Of a stretch of DNA of 21,606 nt, positions 13,382-20,073 are shown piece after piece. This stretch comes from a virus. Below the pieces are notes generated by a model that ran no database searches, was not told where the DNA came from, and saw only the letters and a program-made list of their open reading frames with translations. Every line of letters begins with the position of its first letter. Positions within the stretch are counted from its first letter, which is position 1. Location of the stretch: IMG/VR virus record IMGVR_UViG_3300028829_004942, positions 1 to 21,606 of that record; one strand, 5' to 3'. Both the position numbers and the translations under genes were made by a program.

Positions 13382-14205
13382 GGTGTGTCGACGAGCACAT
13401 TGTAATCAGCACAACCCTTCTTTTGCTGTTCTGGTGTCAGGTGGTAGTTGTACTTCTGGCAAATCCACGCGCCGTTTTCAATTGGATCAGCGTGTATGCA
13501 AGTGCGGCAGTGCTGTTCTTTGTCGGCACCGTGAAAGCAGATGTCTGTGTAATCACAGAAACGGCAAATAAACCAACCTGGACTCGCGTTCTTTATGCGT
13601 TCGGGTGTATCGGGCGAGTGTATGATAAAGTGTGCTCTGTCAATGTACCTCAAAGCTACTTCTTCGTCATACTCGACAATAGGCATATACAAATCGTCGT
13701 CATTTTTGTTAACGGCAATGTAAAGAGCAGCCGGTAGCTCCCTATAATGCATATAGATTTGCATCTGTACAAAATGTTCGTACTTAGATTCTTCTACACC
13801 TTGTTTGGCTGTTTTTTTGAAGCTCTTATCTGAGTGTGTTTTGTACTCACCTAAAATCCACTGCAAAGGATATTCGGGTGTGTCAAACAGCAAAGAGTCA
13901 AGACTTCCACCGAAATGGCCGTCGTGATCGACAATACGAAACTGTTCGCCGGTTTCAGGGTCTTCCTGGAGCACATGGACACCGGCTTTGCGAAGAAACT
14001 GTGAGATCCGATCTTCTTCTTCGTGTCCACGTTGGAACAGCCGGAGGATACGGCCACCGTGGTTTGATTTTTTGGCCCAGCGAAAAGAGTACCATAGTTG
14101 CCGAGCGCACGGCTTTCCAATAATGCTCGCACCAAGATGTTTACGGAACCCGTTGCCTTGTCTGCCTTCCAGGTCAGCGTTAATCGCGTCTTTGGTAGTC
14201 GTCAT
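13378..14205 (-). CDS. Cas4/RecB-like PD-(D/E)XK exonuclease with Fe-S cysteines
   Basis: This ~275-aa nuclease has the RecB/Cas4 core: Cys33 (GKPCARQLWY), Asp103 (GSLDSLL), ILGEYKTH with Glu120 and Lys122, and Gln147 (QMQIYMHY). Cys214, Cys217 and Cys223 (CRFCDYTDIC) complete a Cas4-type 4Fe-4S set with Cys33. After it comes a second Cys cluster (233, 236, 249, 265) that could bind another metal. Such phage proteins resect DNA ends for recombination. I chose ATG 14205 because the conserved N-terminus follows it; an ATG at 14223 and an in-frame start at 14277 add residues that overlap the 41-aa gene. It is paired with the helicase by an ATGA overlap. Confidence 0.88.
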   Translation of the reverse strand: MTTTKDAINADLEGRQGNGFRKHLGASIIGKPCARQLWYSFRWAKKSNHGGRILRLFQRGHEEEDRISQFLRKAGVHVLQEDPETGEQFRIVDHDGHFGGSLDSLLFDTPEYPLQWILGEYKTHSDKSFKKTAKQGVEESKYEHFVQMQIYMHYRELPAALYIAVNKNDDDLYMPIVEYDEEVALRYIDRAHFIIHSPDTPERIKNASPGWFICRFCDYTDICFHGADKEQHCRTCIHADPIENGAWICQKYNYHLTPEQQKKGCADYNVLVDTP

Positions 14206-14305
14206 AACCGTAATCAACCTCATCAAGTTTCGCGATAATACAAAGTGCGGACACAAAAACACCCATTGCACAACCAACGATTAAACCAAGCGCAAAATAG
14301 AGCAT
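14180..14305 (-). CDS. 41-aa single-pass membrane protein
   Basis: This short ORF encodes 41 residues beginning MLYFALGLIVGCAMGVFVSA, a clear N-terminal transmembrane helix, followed by an acidic, Tyr-rich tail (DEVDYGYDDYQRRD). It starts behind a near-perfect GGAGGT Shine-Dalgarno with a 4-base gap, which makes it convincing despite its length. Its end overlaps the start of the Cas4-like nuclease gene by 26 bases in another frame. Function is unknown. A longer overlapping frame on the same strand (14223-14420) lacks such support. Confidence 0.65.
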   Translation of the reverse strand: MLYFALGLIVGCAMGVFVSALCIIAKLDEVDYGYDDYQRRD

Positions 14306-14327
14306 TGTTACCTCCGGTGAGAGAAAT

Positions 14328-14399
14328 CGCGCCGTAAAGGAATCGAACCTTTAAAGCCGCAGCAGGTGCTCGACTTGTTCTATTTGCCTGAACCGGCGC
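14328..14399 (-). ncRNA. Compact tRNA-like RNA element (72 nt)
   Basis: Read on the minus strand, four stems follow one another with no unpaired linkers: acceptor-like GCGCCG/CGGCGC; D-arm GTTC-(9)-GAAC; a central arm AAGTCG/CGGCTT with an 11-base loop; and a T-arm TAAAGG-TTCGATT-CCTTTA with a canonical T-loop. A G follows the acceptor in the discriminator position; no CCA is encoded. The acceptor and T stems add up to 12 bp as in tRNA. The central loop lacks a normal 7-base anticodon loop with U33, and positions 8-9 are missing, so it is not a standard tRNA. It may be a degenerate tRNA or a tRNA mimic. Confidence 0.5.
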
Positions 14400-14406
14400 A
14401 TTTTTA

Positions 14407-14598
14407 CTACGTGTGGTCAAGGGTCCGCGTGGCTAACGCGGAAAGCCGCATTGGGATTACAAACTCTGCGTTACATAGATCGCAAACCCAAGCGTTTACA
14501 AACGGATCTCCGTTGTTTCTTTGGTGCACAGACTCAATAATTCTGTCGCAGTTAGGATTGCCGCACTGCCACGGGCCCTCTTCCTTTACTGAGCCCAT
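14407..14598 (-). CDS. Small zinc-ribbon-like protein (63 aa)
   Basis: The protein has a CGNPNC pair (Cys12, Cys17) and a CDLC pair (Cys39, Cys42), spaced as in a zinc ribbon, with EFVIPM after it. Its start ATG lies within the end of the SSB-like gene (13-base overlap), with no independent Shine-Dalgarno apparent, so coupling is likely. Such small zinc-ribbon proteins in phage replication operons may bind nucleic acid or host proteins; the family is not identified. A tRNA-like element follows it. Confidence 0.65.
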   Translation of the reverse strand: MGSVKEEGPWQCGNPNCDRIIESVHQRNNGDPFVNAWVCDLCNAEFVIPMRLSALATRTLDHT

Positions 14599-15101
14599 GG
14601 TGGCGTACCTCCCCCTCCAGGAGCAGGGGCAGGGGCCGGGGCCGGGGCCGCTGCCGGTGGGGTAAACTGGGGAGCCGCTGGGTTGGCGGTTGCACCACCC
14701 TCCACGGTCTTGTAGCCTTTGATGTCGTTAGAGGCATCATAACCGTCTCTTGCCTCTCGTACCACAACACGCGCCTGCACCGGGATGCCGTGCAGTTGTG
14801 TCGAGTCATTAAGCTCGTGCACATTGGTAGCATGGCAGATCGCAGACAACGTCTTGTTGGCAATCTCAACCGCCACGGGGTTCGGGTTGTCGATATTAAG
14901 ACGATCCCAAACCATCCGCCCGTTATGCTCTCCGTCCATCACCTTCATGGTAAGCTCGAGATAATGCCCCGTACCGGCCTTAGTAGCCTTCATCTCGCTT
15001 TCGGTAATCATTACGTTGTACCAACCTGTTGGCAGTGGCGCGGGACGGCCCATGTCAGGTTCGTGATTAGCGGCATTAAAGCCGCCGGGGATTGTCGCCA
15101 T
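14586..15101 (-). CDS. DUF669-like single-stranded DNA binding protein
   Basis: This 171-aa protein resembles the DUF669 phage proteins, which pair with Sak4-like ATPases and probably act as SSBs. The N-terminal ~120 residues form an OB-like domain (GWYNVMITESEMKATKAGTGHYLELTMKVMDG and AIVWD-type strands). The C-terminal ~45 residues are a Pro/Ala-rich flexible tail ending GGGGTPPWAQ. The tail tip carries a Trp but lacks the acidic residues of bacterial SSB. The start ATG 15101 lies one base after the ATPase stop, behind GAGGTG. The Ala-Pro repeat coding region is a simple-sequence GGGGCC-type tract. Confidence 0.8.
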   Translation of the reverse strand: MATIPGGFNAANHEPDMGRPAPLPTGWYNVMITESEMKATKAGTGHYLELTMKVMDGEHNGRMVWDRLNIDNPNPVAVEIANKTLSAICHATNVHELNDSTQLHGIPVQARVVVREARDGYDASNDIKGYKTVEGGATANPAAPQFTPPAAAPAPAPAPAPGGGGTPPWAQ

Positions 15102-15102
15102 G

Positions 15103-15801
15103 TTAATTCACCTCAGAGGTTGCCACACCGAGAATCTTGTCGATGATTTGGCCGAGGTGTGGCGGCTCGGCGGCATCGAGTATTCCAGACCGGTCTTTTG
15201 CTTCGTACTGCAAGTCGGCAGCAGTCTTTAGGTACCGGTATTCAACACCTTCTTGTGAACGCGCGATCTCCATCGCGAATAGCTCATCGAAGAAGTAGGG
15301 CATATCACCAGTAAGCTTCTGGCCGGGCATAGACGGTCCGTACCGGCTTACACCCGTAACAGCATCTTGGTTATGGCTCTGTTTCGCACTGAAGTAAACG
15401 TGCTTGCCGGGCAAATCCCGGAACTGGCGTATTAGAGCTCGCATCCGGTCTTGCATCTCACCGTAAGCGCGTCGGCCGTCTTTGGTTTTGGCCTTCTCGC
15501 CGTTAAGGCACACTTCTGCAATCTCAGAGATGCTGTCTAAAGCAACAGTTTCAAACTTTTCAGCGTGTTCAGATTTTGTCAGGAACGCATACGCCTCGTC
15601 CATCTCGTCGATGTTAGTGATAGTAATCTGCGGGATATCGTAGTCCCGTAGGCTAAGCACACCAGACTCAGCAGAGAGCAAAATGGGTTGGGGCAATGTG
15701 CTCACCAGCGTAGTCTTACCCATCCCTGCCCTTCCGTGGACGCAAATTTTTACGCCGTGGGACCTAGCCGCTTCGCTCGTCGTTGTAAAGTTAAGAGCCA
15801 T
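15103..15801 (-). CDS. Sak4-like RecA-fold ATPase (recombination)
   Basis: This 232-aa protein has Walker A GRAGMGKTT (23-31), Walker B VALDS (~85-90) and a KHVYFSAKQSH segment (~133-143) typical of the phage nucleotide-binding proteins grouped as Sak4/AAA_24. These RecA-like ATPases promote single-strand annealing recombination together with the SSB-like protein encoded next to them, which fits the following DUF669-like gene. The start ATG 15801 overlaps the upstream stop (TAATG). Length is normal for the family. Confidence 0.88.
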   Translation of the reverse strand: MALNFTTTSEAARSHGVKICVHGRAGMGKTTLVSTLPQPILLSAESGVLSLRDYDIPQITITNIDEMDEAYAFLTKSEHAEKFETVALDSISEIAEVCLNGEKAKTKDGRRAYGEMQDRMRALIRQFRDLPGKHVYFSAKQSHNQDAVTGVSRYGPSMPGQKLTGDMPYFFDELFAMEIARSQEGVEYRYLKTAADLQYEAKDRSGILDAAEPPHLGQIIDKILGVATSEVN

Positions 15802-16199
15802 TAGCCTACCTCAACAACAGCTGAGTCGGGCTTAGGCTCGAGAACGGACAAAGTGGGCAGTCCCGGCTTAATTTTTAAAGTCATATCTACCTGTAGCTGC
15901 TCGGTTGCCGAGAGCTCGCGGTAAGCTTTGACATTCAAAACGTGCTTAACCTTGTACACCTGCTTCCTTAGCTTGGCAGGAAGCGCGTCCACGTTTGCTT
16001 CAATGGTTGTACGGTTAATCTTGTACACACCTTTCAGCTGTTGCCCGTTATCAAGCTCGTAGATGTTTGTCCCCTCAACAGGGTCGGGGAAACTACCGCG
16101 GAACAAACCTTCTCGCAAGGCACGTTCTTCTCCCTGGAGCTTACTGATGGTTTCTTTTAGTTCAGACCATCTCTCCAACGTCGCGTAGTAATCGCTCAT
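15801..16199 (-). CDS. Conserved phage protein next to Sak4 (hypothetical, 132 aa)
   Basis: The N-terminus is a likely coiled coil (residues 1-32: LERWSELKETISKLQGEERALREGLF), followed by DPVEGTNIYELDNGQQLKGVYKINRTT, then a mostly helical and beta C-terminus. This layout is familiar from genes beside Sak4-like ATPases in other phages, but no biochemical function is known to me. It is joined to neighbours by ATGA upstream and TAATG downstream, so it belongs to the recombination module. A structural or accessory role with the ATPase is inference. Confidence 0.75.
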   Translation of the reverse strand: MSDYYATLERWSELKETISKLQGEERALREGLFRGSFPDPVEGTNIYELDNGQQLKGVYKINRTTIEANVDALPAKLRKQVYKVKHVLNVKAYRELSATEQLQVDMTLKIKPGLPTLSVLEPKPDSAVVEVG

Positions 16200-16492
16200 A
16201 CTTCCTCCTCGGGTGGAAACAAATCTGGTACGTTTTCTAAATCTTCGTCAAAGTCGAAGCCTTCCATACGCATTGCATTTTTGCCTTGTTCATCAAACAC
16301 AGACGCAACCCTACGCAGTTCTTGGTCAATGGAGACGACAAGCTCCCCAATATGGCAATCGATAGTTAAGAACTTGCGTAGCCTGTAAAGAGCAATACAG
16401 TACAGCACCGGGTCGTGCGTAGAAAGCTCTACTCTCTCAGTGTGCAAACGTAATTGTGATTGCAAGCTACGGGCTTTGTCGATGTTGTGCAT
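16196..16492 (-). CDS. Hypothetical protein (98 aa), first gene of leftward operon
   Basis: I do not recognise this protein. It is largely helical with a very acidic C-terminus (FDFDEDLENVPDLFPPEEEV). The ATG at 16492 has no clear Shine-Dalgarno, so the start is uncertain. It is the first gene after the divergent control region, and its stop overlaps the next start (ATGA). The acidic tail might contact an SSB- or DNA-binding partner, which is speculation. Confidence 0.65.
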   Translation of the reverse strand: MHNIDKARSLQSQLRLHTERVELSTHDPVLYCIALYRLRKFLTIDCHIGELVVSIDQELRRVASVFDEQGKNAMRMEGFDFDEDLENVPDLFPPEEEV

Positions 16493-16585
16493 AGGTGGAC
16501 TGGACGCTCTTTTTTAATGAATAGTTGGCCGGACTACACTAACGCAGAATCGTTTCAGTAAATGCACGCACACTTTACTCCAGTC

Positions 16586-16614
16586 ACATTAGTTAGTGGG
16601 CTAATAAGGTACAA
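16586..16614 (-). promoter_or_regulatory. Candidate leftward promoter in divergent region
   Basis: On the minus strand TTGTAC (16614-16609) and TAATGT (16591-16586) are separated by 17 bases. They would start transcription about 85-90 bases before the 98-aa gene. On the plus strand the same bases include a TACAAT hexamer, so opposing promoters may overlap here. Confidence 0.4.
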
Positions 16615-16652
16615 TGGTGTTCACAGGTTAGGCAACCCCCTATGGGGCACCC

Positions 16653-16682
16653 TTGTATAGACCGGGATGGGGCTACTATACT
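16653..16682 (+). promoter_or_regulatory. Candidate rightward promoter for Cro-like/primase operon
   Basis: TTGTAT (16653-16658) and TATACT (16677-16682) are separated by 18 bases. Transcription would begin near 16689, about 47 bases before the GTG start of the Cro-like gene. The 16493-16735 gap holds no supported gene; it is the divergent control region. Confidence 0.45.
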
Positions 16683-16690
16683 ACCCTAAC

Positions 16691-16720
16691 GGGTTGGCAT
16701 ACAGTCAACCCTTTTTCTTT
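16691..16720 (+). promoter_or_regulatory. Leader hairpin / operator-like inverted repeat with T-tract
   Basis: GGGTTG (16691-16696) and CAACCC (16706-16711) form a 6-bp stem around 9 bases, immediately followed by TTTTTCTTT. It looks like a small terminator in the leader of the Cro-like gene, or an operator for the Cro-like protein. It begins at the predicted transcription start, which makes true termination doubtful. Confidence 0.35.
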
Positions 16721-16735
16721 ACAGGAGATGTTAAA

Positions 16736-16948
16736 GTGTCTGAGACACTAATGGAACGTACAAGTCGGTTGCTTCACAGTTCTGAACAAACGCTACCAGA
16801 GACCTACGCCGCGCTTCATGCCAATGGTTCCAACATTACCTATTATTGGCTGCGTAAGTTCAGTGCCGGTAACTTCGAGAACCCAAGTGTGAACAAGGTA
16901 GAGGAGCTTTACACGCACCTCTCCGGTGATGTCTTGTTTGAAGGGTGA
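16736..16948 (+). CDS. Cro-like helix-turn-helix regulator
   Basis: This 70-aa protein has the layout of small phage XRE/Cro-type regulators: LPETYAALHANGSNITYYWLRKFSAG, in which SNITYYWLRKFSAG fits the HTH recognition segment, then NPSVNKVEELYTHLSG. The start is GTG 16736, chosen for its AGGAGA with a 7-base gap. An upstream ATG at 16667 falls before the predicted transcription start, and an internal ATG at 16751 has no good ribosome site. It is the first gene of the rightward operon and couples to the primase by GTGA. It likely controls the divergent region it faces. Confidence 0.75.
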   Translation: MSETLMERTSRLLHSSEQTLPETYAALHANGSNITYYWLRKFSAGNFENPSVNKVEELYTHLSGDVLFEG

Positions 16949-19149
16949 GCTTACCGAAAGCCCTAATAGACTGTCCACAATGGTTGGTTAGCGGTCCCGA
17001 TAAAGCGCCTCGTTCTGTGCATACGGGCGTTTATGCCGATGTACGCGACCCTAATGCGTACACGGGCTATCAAGAGGCTTTTGAGTATGCCAGTGTGCGC
17101 GGTTGGAACGTCGGGTTTGCCTTACGCGCTGAAGACGGCTTTGCTGTTATCGACCTGGACGAGCCGGATACCCCGGAACAGGCCGAAAGGCATAGCAAAC
17201 TGATCGACGCTTTTCACAGCTATACGGAACTTTCCCGGAGTGAGCAAGGTGCCCATATATGGTTACGGGGAAATGTGGCTCGAGGTGTGCGCCGTAGTAA
17301 GGTAGAATTGTATAGCGAGGCCCGTTATATGATCTGCACCGGCAACACCATACGCGATCTGCCTATTGCTGAGGGCGGGGAGTTGCTCGCCGCTTTATTT
17401 ACTGAGATGGGTGGGCAGGACGAGCAAAGCGAAAGCGAGCTGGTAGAGGTTGGGGAAGTTAAAAGCGACATGGTTGTAATTGACATGGCCAGCCGCGCCG
17501 TAAATGGCGATAAGTTTGATATGCTCTGCCGAGGTGAGTGGGAGCTGTACTACACGAGCCAATCAGAGGCCGACTACGCACTAATGAATATGCTGGCGTT
17601 TTATAGCGCTAGTAATGAGCAATGTCGTCGGCTGTTTAGGTATTCGGGGTTAGGCAAAAGAGCGAAGGCCCAGCGGGATAAGTACCTGAACTATATGCTT
17701 ACTAAGATCAGGTCAGAAGAGCCAGAACCAGTTGATTTAAGTGTACTGGTCGAAAGAGTGGCTGACAGCAAAAGGGAAGGTGTGGCTGAAGATGCAGATG
17801 TATGGGACCGGCGGTTGCCTCCTGGTTTGGTGGGTAGGTTGTCACAATACATTACGGAATCTGCGCCAAGGCCGGTAAAGGAAGTCGGCATTGTGGCTGC
17901 GCTCAGTATGTCTGCCGGGATTATGGGACGGCAGTTTAATGTGAGCGGTACCGGCCTGAACCTGTACTGCATCCTGTTGGCTAAGACGGGCACGGGTAAA
18001 GAGGGCGGTGCAAGCGGCATCGAAAGACTGCTGCACGAAGTGAGGCAGAAGGTACCCAGTGTTGAGGTGTTCTTAGGGCCCGGTACATTTGCTTCTGGGC
18101 AAGCCATTATTCGGGCACTGGACGAAAAACCAAGCTTCTTTAGTGTGCTAGGCGAGTTCGGGCTAACCTTGCAAATGATGAGCGACCCAAGAGCGGGTAG
18201 CCATCTCGTTGTAATGCGGCGGGTGCTTTTGGACCTGTATGGCAAGAGTGGGAAGACATCTGTTTTGTACTCTACTGCCTACAGCGACAAGGAAAAGAAC
18301 ACTAAAATGTTGACGGCCCCGGCCATGACAATGTTTGGTGAGTCTACGCCCGACAGTTTTTATGCAGGGCTGTCCGAATCCCAGATTGCAGACGGGTTAA
18401 TCCCTCGTTTTCTCATTATGGAGTACCACGGTAGCCGTACAGCCAGGAACGACATGGCTTTTGCCAGTCCGGACGAGGCATTAGTAGACGAGCTATGCGA
18501 GCGGGTGGTTACGGCTTTGCAAATGATGAGCAACAACGTGTTTATGGATGTGCAAATCGGGCCGGATGCAACTGCTTTGTACGATAAGTTTGACCAAGAA
18601 TGCGATAATCATATTAATGCGGGTGGGGATGAGGCGACGAGGCAGATGTGGAATAGGGCACATCTCAAGGCACTGAAAATAGGTGGGGTGCTTGCCGCGA
18701 TGGACCGGCCACACAAACCTGTGATTAATGCCGAGGAAGCCCAATGGGCAATCGATGTGGTAATGACTGATCTCATTGGGCTTAATGCCCGGTTCGAACG
18801 AGGGGACGTTGGGGAGGGAGACAGCAAGCAGTATTCAGACTTGGTGCGTGTCCTTGCTCAGTACAGGAAATGGGATTACGAGACACTATCTAAATACAGG
18901 GTGCCACGACAACTGCATCGAGTAGGTGTTGTGCCGTTCACTTACTTGCAGCGGCGAGTAGCGGGTCTGTCTGCCTTTAAAAAGAGCAGAGTGGGCAGTA
19001 GGAGTGCTCTGGCAAGTGTAGTCAAGGAGGCCGTCGATACCGGCCTTTTAGTTCAGGTTTCTGCCAAACAGTTACAAATCGAAATGGATGTGGGTGAACG
19101 TAAATGGAGTGGTAGATTTTACAAAATTCGCGATAAGATGTTAAAGTAA
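16945..19149 (+). CDS. PrimPol-helicase (AEP primase + DUF3987-like ATPase)
   Basis: This 734-aa protein is a bifunctional replication initiator. The N-terminal archaeo-eukaryotic primase domain shows motif I VIDLDE (Asp70, Asp72), motif II SEQGAHIW (Ser99, His104) and motif III near VELYSEARYMICTG (120-133). Residues ~190-255 look like the helical bundle that follows PrimPol in NrS-1-type enzymes. Residues ~290-580 are a DUF3987-like ATPase with Walker A AKTGTGKE (346-353). The C-terminus holds a winged-helix-like region (YETLSKYRVPRQLHRVG...). It starts at GTG overlapping the Cro-like stop. It would synthesise primers and open DNA for the PolA/clamp system encoded leftward. Confidence 0.87.
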   Translation: MSLPKALIDCPQWLVSGPDKAPRSVHTGVYADVRDPNAYTGYQEAFEYASVRGWNVGFALRAEDGFAVIDLDEPDTPEQAERHSKLIDAFHSYTELSRSEQGAHIWLRGNVARGVRRSKVELYSEARYMICTGNTIRDLPIAEGGELLAALFTEMGGQDEQSESELVEVGEVKSDMVVIDMASRAVNGDKFDMLCRGEWELYYTSQSEADYALMNMLAFYSASNEQCRRLFRYSGLGKRAKAQRDKYLNYMLTKIRSEEPEPVDLSVLVERVADSKREGVAEDADVWDRRLPPGLVGRLSQYITESAPRPVKEVGIVAALSMSAGIMGRQFNVSGTGLNLYCILLAKTGTGKEGGASGIERLLHEVRQKVPSVEVFLGPGTFASGQAIIRALDEKPSFFSVLGEFGLTLQMMSDPRAGSHLVVMRRVLLDLYGKSGKTSVLYSTAYSDKEKNTKMLTAPAMTMFGESTPDSFYAGLSESQIADGLIPRFLIMEYHGSRTARNDMAFASPDEALVDELCERVVTALQMMSNNVFMDVQIGPDATALYDKFDQECDNHINAGGDEATRQMWNRAHLKALKIGGVLAAMDRPHKPVINAEEAQWAIDVVMTDLIGLNARFERGDVGEGDSKQYSDLVRVLAQYRKWDYETLSKYRVPRQLHRVGVVPFTYLQRRVAGLSAFKKSRVGSRSALASVVKEAVDTGLLVQVSAKQLQIEMDVGERKWSGRFYKIRDKMLK

Positions 19150-19361
19150 ACTTATACTACAAGGCATCAGGAAAGGGGTTAAGTTGTTATGGGGCAACGA
19201 GGTATAAGGGTTTATAGTAAAAACCCCCCCTATATATGTTACCCCCCCACCCCCCCCTTATACCCCTTATACCCTTATACTACTCTTATATATATTAAGT
19301 AAATACGGGGGTTGTTGGGGTGCTTGAGTAGTGAAAGGGAGCGTTATACTTCGTTATACTT
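19150..19361 (+). repeat. TTATAC repeats and C-tracts: candidate replication origin
   Basis: The 257-base gap after the primase gene holds no gene. It contains TTATAC at 19152, 19258, 19267, 19275, 19344 and 19354, plus the reverse complement at 19202. The 10-mer CGTTATACTT is tandemly repeated (19342-19361). GGTATAAGGG (19201-19210) is inverted at 19255-19264. C-runs of 7, 7, 8, 4 and 3 (19224-19274) could form a G-quadruplex on the minus strand. An AT-rich TATATATATT-like stretch follows (19286-19295). Repeats, an easily melted stretch and proximity to the PrimPol gene suggest an origin. Confidence 0.5.
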
Positions 19362-19369
19362 TAAGGTAG

Positions 19370-19393
19370 TCTACCATTGTTTGGTCTACCATT
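19370..19393 (+). repeat. Short direct repeat upstream of nuclease gene
   Basis: TCTACCATT occurs at 19370-19378 and 19385-19393, 15 bases apart; the first copy is part of a GGTAG-T-CTACC palindrome. It lies just before the ribosome binding site of the resolvase-like gene and may be an operator. Confidence 0.4.
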
Positions 19394-19406
19394 ACTGGAG
19401 TTTGAC

Positions 19407-19862
19407 ATGGCAGGGAGATCGAGTAGGAACAAAGGTGCCCGAGGTGAGCGCGAAGTAATTCAATTGCTGCAACCCGTGGTTGATGCAGTGTGTAATGATT
19501 TAGAGCAACCAACACTTGTCCTGCGTAGGAACGCAGACCAGAGATTTGCATCAGACCAGTATGATATAATCGGGTTGCCTTGGTTGGCTATTGAGGTGAA
19601 GAGGGTAGAGAACTTGAGCGGCATTAATAGTTGGTGGAGTCAAGTAATGGATGCTACTGGGCTCTACCAGATACCAGTTCTGTTTTACAGGCAAAATCAC
19701 AAGCGGTGGAATATTAGAACTAAGTTGCCAGTCTCCGTATTACCGGGCTCTAGCTTGCGTTCCCACCAGTCCGGGGCCTACCCGCAAGAACTTGTGGTAG
19801 ATATGAAAATCACAGAGTGGTTGACTTGGTTCGAGAAGAAACTTCGACATGAGTTAGGATGA
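19407..19862 (+). CDS. Holliday-junction-resolvase-like PD-(D/E)XK nuclease
   Basis: This 151-aa protein matches small phage nucleases of the Hjc/VRR-type endonuclease fold: KGARGEREVIQLL (Glu ~15), ADQRFASDQYDIIG (catalytic Asp in QYDI) and LAIEVKRVE (ExK). SINSW/WWSQV-type helix residues follow. These enzymes cut branched DNA from recombination or replication, which fits its place after the primase. The start is ATG 19407 with GGAG 7-8 bases upstream; an earlier in-frame ATG at 19377 lies inside the short repeat region. One copy of the GAAAATCACA repeat lies within its 3' end (19805-19814). Confidence 0.82.
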   Translation: MAGRSSRNKGARGEREVIQLLQPVVDAVCNDLEQPTLVLRRNADQRFASDQYDIIGLPWLAIEVKRVENLSGINSWWSQVMDATGLYQIPVLFYRQNHKRWNIRTKLPVSVLPGSSLRSHQSGAYPQELVVDMKITEWLTWFEKKLRHELG

Positions 19863-19925
19863 TGAAAATCACACTTGAGTAAAGATTAGCAAAAATCACA
19901 CTGAAAATCTCAAATGAAAATCACA
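19805..19925 (+). repeat. GAAAATCACA repeat cluster
   Basis: GAAAATCACA occurs exactly at 19805-19814 (inside the nuclease gene), 19864-19873 and 19916-19925. AAAATCACA also occurs at 19892-19900, and a partial GAAAATCTCA at 19903-19912. Spacings are irregular. This is an iteron-like array that may bind a replication or regulatory protein. The surrounding 19863-20145 stretch has no supported gene. Confidence 0.5.
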
Positions 19926-19991
19926 TTGGGGGCCCTCTGTTGGTTGGCTCATGGTCCGGGTTTGGGGTGGGGGCTGGGCGCGGATCAGGCG

Positions 19992-20021
19992 CAGGCGCGG
20001 CCTCTTCCGCCTGTTTTTCTT
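19992..20021 (+). terminator. Intrinsic terminator after primase/nuclease operon
   Basis: CAGGCG (19992-19997) pairs with CGCCTG (20008-20013) around a 10-base loop and is followed directly by TTTTTCTT. The strength is moderate. It separates the nuclease operon from the small-gene cluster starting at 20147. Confidence 0.6.
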
Positions 20022-20073
20022 CAGCCGCACCGGATCGTGTAACAATCTACTGCGCCCGGATCGTGAGCCCCTT

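Noticed and set aside
13378-14205. CRISPR adaptation Cas4
   Set aside because: No cas1, cas2 or array is present; Cas4-like nucleases are common phage recombination enzymes.
14328-14399. Standard tRNA or tmRNA
   Set aside because: No 7-base anticodon loop with U33 can be folded, positions 8-9 are missing, and there is no tag ORF; kept only as tRNA-like.
14223-14420. 65-aa frame with a TGATG junction to a possible upstream nuclease start
   Set aside because: It crosses the tRNA-like element, is not protein-like, and the overlapping 41-aa frame has a strong ribosome site.
17691-18245. 184-aa minus-strand frame inside the primase gene
   Set aside because: It lies opposite the conserved ATPase domain and is Ser/Pro/Arg-rich without motifs.
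19150-19361. CRISPR array
   Set aside because: The repeats are only 6-10 bases and irregularly spaced, with no spacer-repeat pattern.
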